From Polyangiaceae bacterium (GTDB lineage Bacteria > Myxococcota_A > Polyangia > Polyangiales > Polyangiaceae), in contig JAICQL010000015.1 in assembly GCA_025937895.1 (NCBI GenBank), positions 1-63,691 of the forward strand: a stretch of 63,691 bases of DNA, given 5' to 3'. A program made the position numbers and the translations under genes. A model generated the notes under the pieces. The model saw only the letters and a program-made list of their open reading frames with translations, ran no database searches and was not told the origin of the DNA. Numbering within the stretch: position 1 is the stretch's first letter; each line of letters opens with the position of its first letter. Shown one piece after another: positions 7,900 to 16,889 of this stretch.

Positions 7900-9015
7900 T
7901 CACCCGCCCAGCTCCAGCCGATACGAGAGGATCAGCGGGTTGGCGCCCACCGAGTTGAGCGGGTTGTAAGGCGGGCTGACGCTGCCGAGCTGGCTGGTGT
8001 GATCGATCACCAGCACATACTGCCCGGGCGGCACGCGGAAGCGCTGCTCGCTGGCCTGGCCGGGGCGCAGCGCAAAGACCATCAGCGCGGGCGTCATGGG
8101 CGGCGCAAACGCAGCACCCTGCTGCAGCCGCTCGCGCCAGGACTGCGCGTCGGCCCGCGAATACAGCAGCGCCTCGGCGGCGGGCCCGTTCAGCTGGTAC
8201 TTGAAGTAGACCTGTTGCCCGGCATCCTCGACCTGGATCGGTCCCAGAAAGTCGACCTGCTCGACCCGCACCTCCAGCGTCTCCGACTCGACCAGCTGGC
8301 GATCGTCGCCGCCGGCACGAAATGGCTGCGGCGGGCGCGCCGGTGGCTTCAGTATACCGAGGCTGAAGGCGTCCCCCTCTTCGCTGCGCACCACCGTGAA
8401 GCCGCTCGCCAGCTGGCTGGTGGTGACCTGCGCGCCGAACATGCTGGCCAGGTAGGCGCCCACGCTCTGCTGCGTGGCCCAGTCCACCAGGCGGTTCTGA
8501 ATGCTGTCGACCCGGAACTCGACCGGAAACAGCAGCCGCTCGCTGCGCGCCCAGACGTAAATCGAGTCCTCCTCCAGCGAGAAGTCCGCGCGAAACTCCA
8601 TGCCGGCGTGCGCCGAGAAGTTCACGCGCCCGGCCAGCGGCGTCCAGGCGTAGCCGTTGCCGCTGAAGTCCAGGCTGACGGTGCGCCGGGCGTCGTTGAC
8701 CTGCGACTGGCAGGCGGTCGGAAACAGACGGCCGATGACGTTGGAGCCCGGTGTCAGCCGCAGCGGAGCGCTGCGCCGCAACATCTCCGGGCACAGGCGA
8801 TCGGCGCCGTAGTGGGAGAACAGCCACCAGCGGATGGCTGGGCTGTCGTTCACGGCGCTACGAAACAGCGCGCAGCCGGTCAGCACGGCGGCCAGCAACG
8901 CCAGCCACCGGCCGCGCGGGAGCAGCAACGAGCGCTGCCGGAGTGGTGTAGCGCCCCACACCCGCCGCGTGCCCCTCACCTGCGCGCCCCCCGTGCCGCC
9001 GTCCGTTTGCTGCAT
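7900..9015 (-). CDS. Lipoprotein, unknown function
   Basis: This 371-residue protein starts at the ATG at 9015; longer in-frame starts exist but overlap the divergent kinase start. A basic region (RQRSLLLPRGR) and hydrophobic helix lead to the lipobox LTGC, so it should be a lipoprotein. The mature part is soluble and includes Trp-rich beta-type segments (YAWTPLAGRVNF, DSIYVWARSERL) and a long C-terminal region, but no recognised domain. The gene is divergent from the large kinase at 9086, with 70 bases between starts. Localisation is inferred from the signal; function is unknown. Confidence 0.65.
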   Translation of the reverse strand: MQQTDGGTGGAQVRGTRRVWGATPLRQRSLLLPRGRWLALLAAVLTGCALFRSAVNDSPAIRWWLFSHYGADRLCPEMLRRSAPLRLTPGSNVIGRLFPTACQSQVNDARRTVSLDFSGNGYAWTPLAGRVNFSAHAGMEFRADFSLEEDSIYVWARSERLLFPVEFRVDSIQNRLVDWATQQSVGAYLASMFGAQVTTSQLASGFTVVRSEEGDAFSLGILKPPARPPQPFRAGGDDRQLVESETLEVRVEQVDFLGPIQVEDAGQQVYFKYQLNGPAAEALLYSRADAQSWRERLQQGAAFAPPMTPALMVFALRPGQASEQRFRVPPGQYVLVIDHTSQLGSVSPPYNPLNSVGANPLILSYRLELGG

Positions 9016-9085
9016 CACCCGCACTCTGTACCGACCGCGGCTAAAGTTCATCGAGGTTTTCTGCGTTCTTGTCGGTACCACGACG

Positions 9086-12000
9086 ATGCGCGGTCGCCAC
9101 AGTCCGATTGATGCCCTCACCCGGCTGGCGTCCGTCGACGATCCTGAACAACGCCGGACCTGCTGGCGCCAGGCGCTGGCCGCGCTCGGCGAGCACGGTC
9201 GGGTGGAACGCCCGCCACCGCTCGACGGCTTGCCGCCAGGGCTGCTGCTGCGCGCGGCTCAAGTGGCGCTCGACACCTCCCTGGTGGAAGACCTGGACTG
9301 GGCCGCGCCCGAGCGCGCCGCAGTCGCGCTGTACGAGCTGACCGGCGCGCTGCCGCCCGGCCGCGAGCGCACCGCGCTCGGACGGCGCGCGTTCTCGCGC
9401 CTGTACCAGGGCACCGCCTCCACGTTTGCGGCAGTGGCCACGCGCATGGCCATCCACTCCAGCAAGCGCCTCGACATCCCCGCGCTGCAGGCCCGGGTGC
9501 ATCTCCTGTATTCTCTTCCGGCGGGCTCCAGCGTCAACGCGGACGCGCTGGCGTTGACCCTGATCGCGCGGCAAGAGTCGTTCGAGACCTGGGTGGCCGA
9601 GCCCGCGCAGAGCACCCTGCCCTCGCGCCGCATGGCGGCGATCATCCTGGAGCGCGCCGCCCGCGAGATCGTGCGCGGCTCGGAGGCGGGTGATCCGGGC
9701 CCGCTCGGGCGCTTCCAGCATCCGAGCGTGCAGAACAGCTACCGCACCTTGCTGGCCGATCGCGAGCCCCTGGTCTGGCGCCACGCTGCCATCGCACGCG
9801 GCCTGCTCTCGGCGGTGGATCCGCGGCTGCGCGAGGAGATCGATCTGGAGCTGGACCCATCGCTCTCGCCCACCGAGTGGCGCCGCGCCGTGGTCTCGCT
9901 CGTGGCCTGCCTGGTCAAGGATCCGGAGACGACCCTGCCGCAGTGCAAGAGCCTGCTGCGCAGCGAGCTGTTCGAGCGCCACCCCGCCATCCTGTCCACC
10001 TTGCTCTGGGGGCTGGGTCCGGTGATCGACGCGGAGCCGGAGCTGGCGCGCGAGCTCCTGGACTTCCTGAGCTGGGTGGACCGCAACGACGTGGCGCAGG
10101 ATCTGGCGGCGCTGCTGCGCGATGTGCACAACCCCAGCTTCGGGCGCTCCGCCGCGCTGCGCATGAAGAACGCGCTGCTCGACCGCATGCCCCAGGCCGA
10201 CGCCGACTCGCGCGTGATGCTGGAGCTCCTGGCGCGCGAGCTCGGCAGCGAGCGGCACGACGACACCAGCATCTGGGGCGGCGTGCGCACGGCGCTCATC
10301 GCCTTCGAGACCACGGGCGCCGAGGCCGCGTATCACGCGGCAACCGAGGCCCTCGGCCGAGCTTACGGCGTGCTGGATCAGCTGGAGAGCCATGGCATGG
10401 CGGCGCTCTCACCGGAGGCCTATCGGCTGCTCATGGATCTGGACAGCGGCGTGCTGGAGAACTCCCGCCTGTACGATCTACTGCTGCTCGGGCGCCGCCC
10501 CGGGGACACCAACGCCTCCGTCGTCGAGATGGAGCGCCTGTACGATCGCCTGGGCAGCTGGCTGCTGGCGCAGGGCCCGCGCGCGCAGAGCAAGGACAGC
10601 GGCGACAGCGCGGTGCAGCGCCAGAAGTGGCTGGCGTTGCTGCACCTGATCGACGTGGAGACGTCCACGCGCAGCGGCAGCGAGCACGTGGCAGCGCGGG
10701 TGGCCTGGCGCATCCGGCGCGCCATCCACACGCTGCTCGGCCACCTCAGCACCGAGGCTGTTTCACCGCTGCATCGCGTGTTCTGCGCGGCGCTGGCGCG
10801 CAGCTACGACGCGGCCATCCGCGAGGGCGTGGCCGACGTGAGCGACCTCTTGCTGCTGACCATCCAGGCGCTGCAGCACTCGGCCAGCATCAGCGCCATC
10901 GTGGACGCCTCCACCACGGCAGAGGTGCGGCAGACGCTGCAAGCCTACAGCGACTTTCTCGATCGGGCGCCCACCTCGCAGACCTTCGGGCGCGCGGACA
11001 GCGGCGACCCCGACGCCGTGTCATCCCACATTGCCAAGCTGGGCGCGGGCATTCCGCTGTCCTGCTCGTACCGCGGCGAGGCGCTGCGCCAGACCTTGCT
11101 GCGCATCGGCCACTGCCTGGAGGATCTGGAGAGCGCCCGCAGCCTGGGCGACCTGCTCGACGGCGGCCCCCACGACATCGCGGAGCTGGAGCGCGCCTGC
11201 CTGGATCTGCACCAGCTGCAGCAGGCGGCCAGCGTGCGCCTGCTGGGTGAAGACGCGCGCACGCCGCCGGCGGCGGCCTCGCACCTGGCGCGTTTGATCC
11301 AGCTAGCGATGAGCTCCGGCGAGAAGCCGAGCAGCGAGATGCTCGCCGACACCATCGCCGCGCTGTGCGCCAACCTGCCCGCCACCCTGGCGCAGCCCAT
11401 CGCCGAGCGGCTGGGGCGGCTGGAGCGGCTCAAGATCGAACCCACCACCGACGTGCCGTCACGCCGCCCGCAGCACAACGCGCTGCCCGACTGGCTGCTG
11501 CCCCGCCGCACCATTGGCAGCTTCTACGTGGTGCAGTCTCTGGGCGCGGGCGGCGCCAGCTCCGTGTTCGTGGCGCGGCGCGTGGAAGCGCGCCACCAGT
11601 CGAATGCCGAGCTGTACGCGCTGAAGGTGCCGAAATACGACGCGACCGTCGCCCGCAGCCTGTCGGAGCAGGAGTTCCTCGAGCTGTTCCGGCAGGAGGC
11701 CGGCGCACTGCTGGCGCTGCCCAAGCACCCGCACCTGGCACGCTTCGTCAACTTCGACGCCGAGGCGCGGCCCAAGCCCATCCTGGTGATGGAGCTCATC
11801 CCCGGCAACTCGCTGGAGCGGGTCGTGCGCAAGGGCCTGCTGACGGTGAAGACGGCGTTTCAGTTCCTGGACGGCATCCTGCTCGGGCTGGAGGCGATGC
11901 ACTCCGCGGGCCTGGGGCACCTGGACGTGAAGCCCGCCAACGTGATCCTGCGGGATGAGAAGACGGCGGTGCTCGTGGACTTCGGCCTGAGCGGCCGCCA

Positions 12001-12448
12001 CATCCGTCCCGGCTGCGGAACCCTGGAGTACTGCGCGCCCGAGGTGCTGGGGGTCGATCCCGATAGCTACGGAGCGCCGCCGGCCAACACTGACATCTAC
12101 GCGTTCGCCTGCCTGGCGTTTGAGACGCTCACGACCAAGTACCTGTTCGACGGCAAGGACGAGGCGGCGATCATCTCGCAGCACATCGACCATGATGGCT
12201 GGCCCAAGCGGCTCACCGAGTTTGCGCGCACGGACGGCTGCCGCGATCTCGCCATGCTGCTGGCGCGCTGCCTGCGGCGCGACCCGAAGATGCGACCCTC
12301 GGCGCGCGAGGTGCGCCGCGCGCTGGCGTTGCCCGCGCACGATCTGGAAGCGCGCGACTGGCCGCTGCCCACGAGCCGCCGCGAGCTGCCCCCGAGCGAG
12401 ATGCCGGTGCCGCTGGTGACGGGGCGCTCCGCCAAGAAAGCAGGCTGA
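9086..12448 (+). CDS. Large Ser/Thr protein kinase with helical N-terminal region
   Basis: This 1120-residue protein starts at the ATG at 9086. Residues 1 to about 800 are almost entirely alpha-helical, with HEAT/TPR-like periodicity and no recognised repeat family. Residues about 810-1085 are a Hanks-type kinase. The Gly loop is LGAGGASSVFVARR, the ATP-binding Lys lies in LYALKVPK, the catalytic loop reads HLDVKPANV, then VDFGLSG and GTLEYCAPEVLG. The catalytic loop has Leu where most kinases have Arg (HRD), which makes it a non-RD type that may not need activation-loop phosphorylation. No membrane helix was seen, so it should be cytoplasmic. The helical part probably binds partners or senses a signal. 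Substrate unknown. Confidence 0.85.
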   Translation: MRGRHSPIDALTRLASVDDPEQRRTCWRQALAALGEHGRVERPPPLDGLPPGLLLRAAQVALDTSLVEDLDWAAPERAAVALYELTGALPPGRERTALGRRAFSRLYQGTASTFAAVATRMAIHSSKRLDIPALQARVHLLYSLPAGSSVNADALALTLIARQESFETWVAEPAQSTLPSRRMAAIILERAAREIVRGSEAGDPGPLGRFQHPSVQNSYRTLLADREPLVWRHAAIARGLLSAVDPRLREEIDLELDPSLSPTEWRRAVVSLVACLVKDPETTLPQCKSLLRSELFERHPAILSTLLWGLGPVIDAEPELARELLDFLSWVDRNDVAQDLAALLRDVHNPSFGRSAALRMKNALLDRMPQADADSRVMLELLARELGSERHDDTSIWGGVRTALIAFETTGAEAAYHAATEALGRAYGVLDQLESHGMAALSPEAYRLLMDLDSGVLENSRLYDLLLLGRRPGDTNASVVEMERLYDRLGSWLLAQGPRAQSKDSGDSAVQRQKWLALLHLIDVETSTRSGSEHVAARVAWRIRRAIHTLLGHLSTEAVSPLHRVFCAALARSYDAAIREGVADVSDLLLLTIQALQHSASISAIVDASTTAEVRQTLQAYSDFLDRAPTSQTFGRADSGDPDAVSSHIAKLGAGIPLSCSYRGEALRQTLLRIGHCLEDLESARSLGDLLDGGPHDIAELERACLDLHQLQQAASVRLLGEDARTPPAAASHLARLIQLAMSSGEKPSSEMLADTIAALCANLPATLAQPIAERLGRLERLKIEPTTDVPSRRPQHNALPDWLLPRRTIGSFYVVQSLGAGGASSVFVARRVEARHQSNAELYALKVPKYDATVARSLSEQEFLELFRQEAGALLALPKHPHLARFVNFDAEARPKPILVMELIPGNSLERVVRKGLLTVKTAFQFLDGILLGLEAMHSAGLGHLDVKPANVILRDEKTAVLVDFGLSGRHIRPGCGTLEYCAPEVLGVDPDSYGAPPANTDIYAFACLAFETLTTKYLFDGKDEAAIISQHIDHDGWPKRLTEFARTDGCRDLAMLLARCLRRDPKMRPSAREVRRALALPAHDLEARDWPLPTSRRELPPSEMPVPLVTGRSAKKAG

Positions 12449-12591
12449 CCCGCGCCGCTGGTGGCCGGTCGATGGGGCAAAAAGCCGCCCAATCCGCGCT
12501 GATGCGGGCCTGTCCTCAGAGGATGAGCCAGCCTCTGCTTCCACCATTGCAGGGCGTCGCCCGATGACGTTAAGAGAGGGTCGATTTCTCC

Positions 12592-13752
12592 ATGGGCAGG
12601 CCCACCGTCTCGGAGGCCCCGAGAGGGCCGTCGCTCGGCTCCGAGAAGGGCGCACCCGCTTCCCCCGAAGAGCGGCAGCCGCCGTTTCCCCTGCCCCCGC
12701 AGCTTCGCCTGCAGGAAAGCGCGGCGGGTGAGCTGCGCTTCATCGGCAGGTGGCGCCCTCGCGCGCCGCTCGTGTTGTGCCCCGTCCTGCTGGTGCTCAG
12801 CAATCTGAGCTGGCTCGCACCCGAGCCGCTCAGCGCCGAGCGCCTGCTCGCCAGCCTGCTCGGCTGGAGCGTCACCCTGCTGCTGGCCTGGCGCTGCTGG
12901 CCCCGCCGAGCTCAGCTCACGCTGCGCCCGGCCACGCGCCAGCTGATCATCGGCCGTGAAACAGCTGGCCAGATCGTGAGCCTGCCGGACACCTTGCGCT
13001 GGCGGCTGATCGTCGAGCACCCGCCCGAGCTGCCGCAGCCCCGCTACCGCGCCGTGCTGTTGCACGGTGAGCGCAGCTGGCCGTTGCTGGGCAACACGGA
13101 TCCGGCAGAGCTGCTGCGCGACCTGGGGCGCGTGCTCGCGAGCTGGCCGGGCACGGTGGAGCACGAGTGGCAGCTGCCGCACGGCGCCGAGCCCTGGTCG
13201 TATCCGTCCGCCTTGGCGAGCGCGGCGAGCCATGCAGCCGCCACACCGGAGGCATCGTCGCAGGTGCTGCAGGGCTCGCGGGCAGACCGCGGGCTACGCT
13301 GGTCGATGATCGCCATGACTTCGCTGGTCATGCTCGATCTGGCGTACCTCGTGGTGTCGGCCAGCGCCCGCGTGGCGTACGTGCACCCCCTCAGCCTGGT
13401 GTTGCCGGCGCTCGCGGCGCCGTGCCTGATCACCATCAGCGCCCTGGTGATCACCCGCCACCCGCGGCTGGTGCTGGGCACGCAGCTCGCCCAGGAGCAC
13501 AGCGTGCTGGGCGTGCGGCGGGTGCGACACCGGGTGGGCCCGCACAGCGTGCGCGGCGTGCACCTGCTCTCCTCCCGCTCGGCGCGGCGCGGCCACCTGC
13601 TGGTGGACAGCAGTGAGGGGGCGCTGGCGCTGCTGGTCGAGATCCGTGACGCCGAGCAGCTGCGGCTACAGCTGCTCAGCAGCCTGGGGCAGCCCGCGCT
13701 GCGCGCTAGCGAATCAGCAGAGTCCGCCCCTCGCAGATGGCAGAGCGGGTGA
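12592..13752 (+). CDS. Multi-pass membrane protein, unknown function
   Basis: This 386-residue protein has an ATG start and no recognised family. It contains two pairs of hydrophobic helices. The first pair lies near residues 58-100 (APLVLCPVLLVLSNLSWL and LLGWSVTLLLAW). The second lies near 240-290 (MIAMTSLVMLDLAYLVV and LVLPALAAPCLITISALVI). A soluble beta-rich segment separates them and another follows the second pair. This two-block layout suggests an internal duplication of a membrane-hairpin-plus-soluble-domain unit. Its 3' end overlaps the convergent PEGA-like gene by 47 bases. Confidence 0.6.
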   Translation: MGRPTVSEAPRGPSLGSEKGAPASPEERQPPFPLPPQLRLQESAAGELRFIGRWRPRAPLVLCPVLLVLSNLSWLAPEPLSAERLLASLLGWSVTLLLAWRCWPRRAQLTLRPATRQLIIGRETAGQIVSLPDTLRWRLIVEHPPELPQPRYRAVLLHGERSWPLLGNTDPAELLRDLGRVLASWPGTVEHEWQLPHGAEPWSYPSALASAASHAAATPEASSQVLQGSRADRGLRWSMIAMTSLVMLDLAYLVVSASARVAYVHPLSLVLPALAAPCLITISALVITRHPRLVLGTQLAQEHSVLGVRRVRHRVGPHSVRGVHLLSSRSARRGHLLVDSSEGALALLVEIRDAEQLRLQLLSSLGQPALRASESAESAPRRWQSG

Positions 13753-14143
13753 CCAGGGCGCCCTTGGGCGGCACCAACTCGACCCGCAGCTGCTCGCCCT
13801 GCTTGCAGGAGTAGTCGCCCACATACGGTGAGAGCCCGAGGCGCGAGCCGTTGACGTAGATCTCGGAGCGCTCCGGGCCGGCATTCACCGACAGCATCAG
13901 GCGCAGGGGCGCGCCGCTCTGCGCCGTGGCGCGCTCGGGCGCCGGCTTGTGGCGAGCGCGTGCCGATGTGGGGGCAGGCGCGGGAGCTTCGCTCTTCTGA
14001 GCGACCGGCTCGGGCCCGGGCGCTCGCCGCGCCTGTGCCTCACCGATGGCCAGCACCATGACCCGCAGCCCGAGCGCCGCGCACAATACGCCGCCCAGCA
14101 GCTGCGCGCCCCTTGCAGTCCGCTCCAGCGTGGCGCGCTTCAT
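13706..14143 (-). CDS. Membrane-anchored PEGA-like protein
   Basis: This 145-residue protein has one N-terminal membrane helix (LLGGVLCAALGLRVMVLAI), a Pro/Ala linker and a C-terminal beta domain. That domain contains SEIYVNGSRLGLSPYVGDY, which resembles PEGA-type repeats (V-x-V-x-G-x-x-x-G-x-(T/S)-P). Such small domains usually sit in the envelope and bind other proteins or surface structures. The ATG at 14143 overlaps the stop of the GspE-like gene upstream (ATGA), so the two are translationally coupled. The PEGA assignment is by motif only; the final strand ICEGRTLLIR is consistent with it. Confidence 0.6.
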   Translation of the reverse strand: MKRATLERTARGAQLLGGVLCAALGLRVMVLAIGEAQARRAPGPEPVAQKSEAPAPAPTSARARHKPAPERATAQSGAPLRLMLSVNAGPERSEIYVNGSRLGLSPYVGDYSCKQGEQLRVELVPPKGALVTRSAICEGRTLLIR

Positions 14144-15651
14144 CCGGTCACTCTCAACACTTCCGCGAGCGAGGTCTGCCCGCGCACGGCACGCTCCAGG
14201 CCATCGTTCAACAGCGGGGTCAGCCCATGTTGCCTGGCCGCCTCCAGCAGCTCGCTGGTGGGCTTGCAGTCGATCACGGCCTGGCGCAGCTCGGGGCGCA
14301 TGATGAGCAGCTCACTGATCGGCGCGCGCCCGGCAAAGCCCTCGCCGGCGCAGGCATCGCACCCCACCGGCACGTGATAGCGCGCGCTGGGCAGCGGCGC
14401 GCCGAGCGCGGCATAGCGCTGTGCCATGACCGCGTCTGGCTCCTCCTCCCGGCTGCACAGCGGGCACAAGGTGCGCACCAGGCGCTGCGAGAGACAGGCG
14501 ATGGTGGCGCTGGCAACCAGGAAGGGCTCCACCTGCATCTCGATCAGGCGGGAGAAGGGGCCTGCAGCGCCATCGGCGTGCACCGTGGTCAAGATCAAGT
14601 GCCCCGTCAGCCCCGCCTGCGTGGCGATCTCGGCCGTCTCGCGGTCGCGGATCTCGCCGATCATCAGCACGTTCGGGTCCTGGCGCAGCACGCTGCGCAA
14701 GGTGCCGGCAAAGGTGCGCCCGGCGCGCTGGTGCATCTGGGTCTGGGTCGCAAACGGCAGCTCCAGCTCGATCGGATCCTCCAGGGTCACCACGGAGGTG
14801 AGCCGCCCGCGCGTGTCCACCACGTGCTTGAGCGCCGAATACAGGGTCGTGGTCTTGCCGCTACCCACCGGGCCCGTCACGAACAACAGGCCCTGGGGGC
14901 GCGCCAGCGCCTCCATCAGGCCCTGCTGCGTCTGCTCCGAGAGCCCCAGCGAGGCCAGCTCCGGCACCTCGCGGGTGCCGCGCACGATGCGCAGCACCAT
15001 GCGCTCGCCCACCTCCGTCGGCAGGCTCGACACGCGCGCCTCGACCGTCACGCCGTCCAGGTGCATCGTCAGGCGCCCGTCCTGCGGGCGCTGGCGCACG
15101 TGGGTCTCGAGCCCCGAGAGCACCTTGATGCGGGTGGAGAACGGCTGGGCCCAGCGCAGATCGAGCGCGGCGGCCTCATGCAGCACGCCCATCACGCGGT
15201 AGGTGATGCGCAGGGTCTCGGGGGTCGGCGAGAAGTGGATGTCGCTGGCCTGCACCTCCAGCGCGCCGCGCACGATGGTCTCGAACGCGCGCACGACGCT
15301 CGCCTCGCCGCCGTCCAGGTCGCGCAAAATGCGGCGCCCGACCTCCGCGATACGCTGGGCACGGTTGCGCTGGTCGCCCGCCGGAGCCTGCAGCGAGCCG
15401 GCGCGGCGCCGCGGGCGATCGAGCCAGGCGATGACGCTGCCGGCGCTCAGCGCCACCAGCGCGCTCGCGCCCAGCGTCCACAGCGCCCAGCGCCAGGGCG
15501 CGTGCTCGATCAGGCCACGCCGCGTGAGCTCACCAAACGCATCCACCACCCCGAGCAGGTCGCTGGCCTCGCCGGCGAATAGCTCCGTGGCGAACGCACC
15601 CACCAGGCACGCCGCCCCGAAGCCCACGAAGACGCGCGCCACCGCCAGCAT
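14140..15651 (-). CDS. GspE/PilB-type secretion ATPase with N-terminal membrane helices
   Basis: This is a type II secretion or type IV pilus assembly ATPase family member. The Walker A box is GPVGSGKTTTLYSAL, the Asp-box region VVTLEDPIE, Walker B VLMIGEIRD and the His box GHLILTTVHADG. A Zn-binding tetracysteine is present (CPLC and CDAC). Upstream, ASDIHFSPTPETLRITYRVMG is the N2-domain start. The usual N1 domain that binds GspL/PilC partners is missing. In its place two hydrophobic segments occur in the first 115 residues (VFVGFGAACLVGAFATELF and ALWTLGASALVALSAGSVIAW). The ATG at 15651 gives 503 residues; a TTG at 15732 is possible. No other secretion gene is adjacent except the coupled PEGA-like gene. 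Confidence 0.8.
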   Translation of the reverse strand: MLAVARVFVGFGAACLVGAFATELFAGEASDLLGVVDAFGELTRRGLIEHAPWRWALWTLGASALVALSAGSVIAWLDRPRRRAGSLQAPAGDQRNRAQRIAEVGRRILRDLDGGEASVVRAFETIVRGALEVQASDIHFSPTPETLRITYRVMGVLHEAAALDLRWAQPFSTRIKVLSGLETHVRQRPQDGRLTMHLDGVTVEARVSSLPTEVGERMVLRIVRGTREVPELASLGLSEQTQQGLMEALARPQGLLFVTGPVGSGKTTTLYSALKHVVDTRGRLTSVVTLEDPIELELPFATQTQMHQRAGRTFAGTLRSVLRQDPNVLMIGEIRDRETAEIATQAGLTGHLILTTVHADGAAGPFSRLIEMQVEPFLVASATIACLSQRLVRTLCPLCSREEEPDAVMAQRYAALGAPLPSARYHVPVGCDACAGEGFAGRAPISELLIMRPELRQAVIDCKPTSELLEAARQHGLTPLLNDGLERAVRGQTSLAEVLRVTG

Positions 15652-15782
15652 GCCGGAAAAACCGGCCACATCGGCCGCACGCCTAAGCACCCCTCGGCGA
15701 AAACCCGCGCCGGCGCTCGCCTGCGGCCGCAAAACCGCTCAGGCCCACCGCTGGCCAGCGGGCCTGAGCTGCTGGAGCGCGC

Positions 15783-16889
15783 CTACTGGGTCATCACGGA
15801 GGCCAGATCCTGATCGATCTGCTCCGCAGTGCTGCGCAGGACGGTGGCGTACCAGCGAGTGCGCTCGCTGCGGGCAAGGTACTCCGTCTTGTCCTTGGCG
15901 TCGGCGGCCGGCTGCCGCACGATTTCCAGGAAGCCCAGCACCTTGCCGTTGGCCGCCTGGTATTCGATCCGCGCCACCAGATCCTCCGGCTTGGGCGCGG
16001 GCTCCGGGTTCTCGACGTAGTTCGTCACCCGCAGGCGATCGATCTTGGTCATCCAGTTGCTGACCGTCTCGTCCTTGGTCTCGGGGCTGTCCGGGCGAGA
16101 CCAGAAGTCCTTCTCCTCGCCGTGGCGCACGATCTCCCGGCGCTGGCCACCGGCCTCGATCACGACCTTGCCCAGCTTCTCGTCACCGAAGTCGTGAAAC
16201 TCTCGCTCGATCAGCCGGCTATCGGCGGACTGCAGATCGTTGGCGATGGACCCTGCCATCACGTACGCCTCGCCCGTCTCCGGATCCTGCACGTAACGAT
16301 CGCTGCCGCCCGGCGTCTTCTCACCGAGCTGCAGGGTGTGCTTCTTGCCGCCGATGACCACCTCGAGCGTGCCCTGATCGTTCTTGTCGAGGCCGAAGTC
16401 AGCCAGGCGCTCCTTGGACAGCTTGCCCAGCACGCGGCTGACCCGGAACGTGGCCAGGCTCTTGGCCAGCTCATCGCTCTTGGTCAAGCTGACGAAGCGC
16501 TTCTTGCCCTCGTCCGATGCGGCGGGCGCGGGCGGAGGCGCGTGTGGATTGCTCGCGCCGTGGCCGTGACCGTCGTCGTGCCCGTGACCATCCTCTGCGG
16601 GCGGCGCGGCGCCTGCATCCGCAGAGGTGGTGGTGGGGCTCGGCGGCGGCGTCAGGGTCTCAATCGTGCCGACGTAGTAGCGACCGTTCGCGTCCTCCTT
16701 CGGCTCCAGGACCACCACCTTCTTGTCGGTCTTGAACTCGATGCGCTGCAGCTCCTGCAGGCGCCCCGTCCAGACCTCGGCCGCCACGGCCGCCTTGTTC
16801 GGCTCGTCTTCTGCCGTCCACGCGCGCAGACCGAGCGCGCTGGCCGCAGCAAACAGAATCAGATGCAGTCCAATGCTTCGCGTGATCAC
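15783..16889 (-). CDS. DUF4340-type protein of a GldFG-like ABC exporter
   Basis: This 368-residue protein has an N-terminal membrane anchor (IGLHLILFAAASALGLRAW) followed by extracytoplasmic domains of the DUF4340 kind. The first unit shows VVVLEPKEDANGRYYV, and later LADFGLDKNDQGTLEVVIGGKKHTL with LGEKTPGGSDRYV matches DUF4340 style. Between the units is an insert rich in His (EDGHGHDDGHGHGASNPH) that could bind metal. It is the last gene of a four-gene operon and its start overlaps the preceding stop (ATGA). In other bacteria DUF4340 proteins accompany GldA/F/G-type ABC transporters linked to gliding or envelope functions. Substrate unknown. Confidence 0.72.
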   Translation of the reverse strand: MITRSIGLHLILFAAASALGLRAWTAEDEPNKAAVAAEVWTGRLQELQRIEFKTDKKVVVLEPKEDANGRYYVGTIETLTPPPSPTTTSADAGAAPPAEDGHGHDDGHGHGASNPHAPPPAPAASDEGKKRFVSLTKSDELAKSLATFRVSRVLGKLSKERLADFGLDKNDQGTLEVVIGGKKHTLQLGEKTPGGSDRYVQDPETGEAYVMAGSIANDLQSADSRLIEREFHDFGDEKLGKVVIEAGGQRREIVRHGEEKDFWSRPDSPETKDETVSNWMTKIDRLRVTNYVENPEPAPKPEDLVARIEYQAANGKVLGFLEIVRQPAADAKDKTEYLARSERTRWYATVLRSTAEQIDQDLASVMTQ

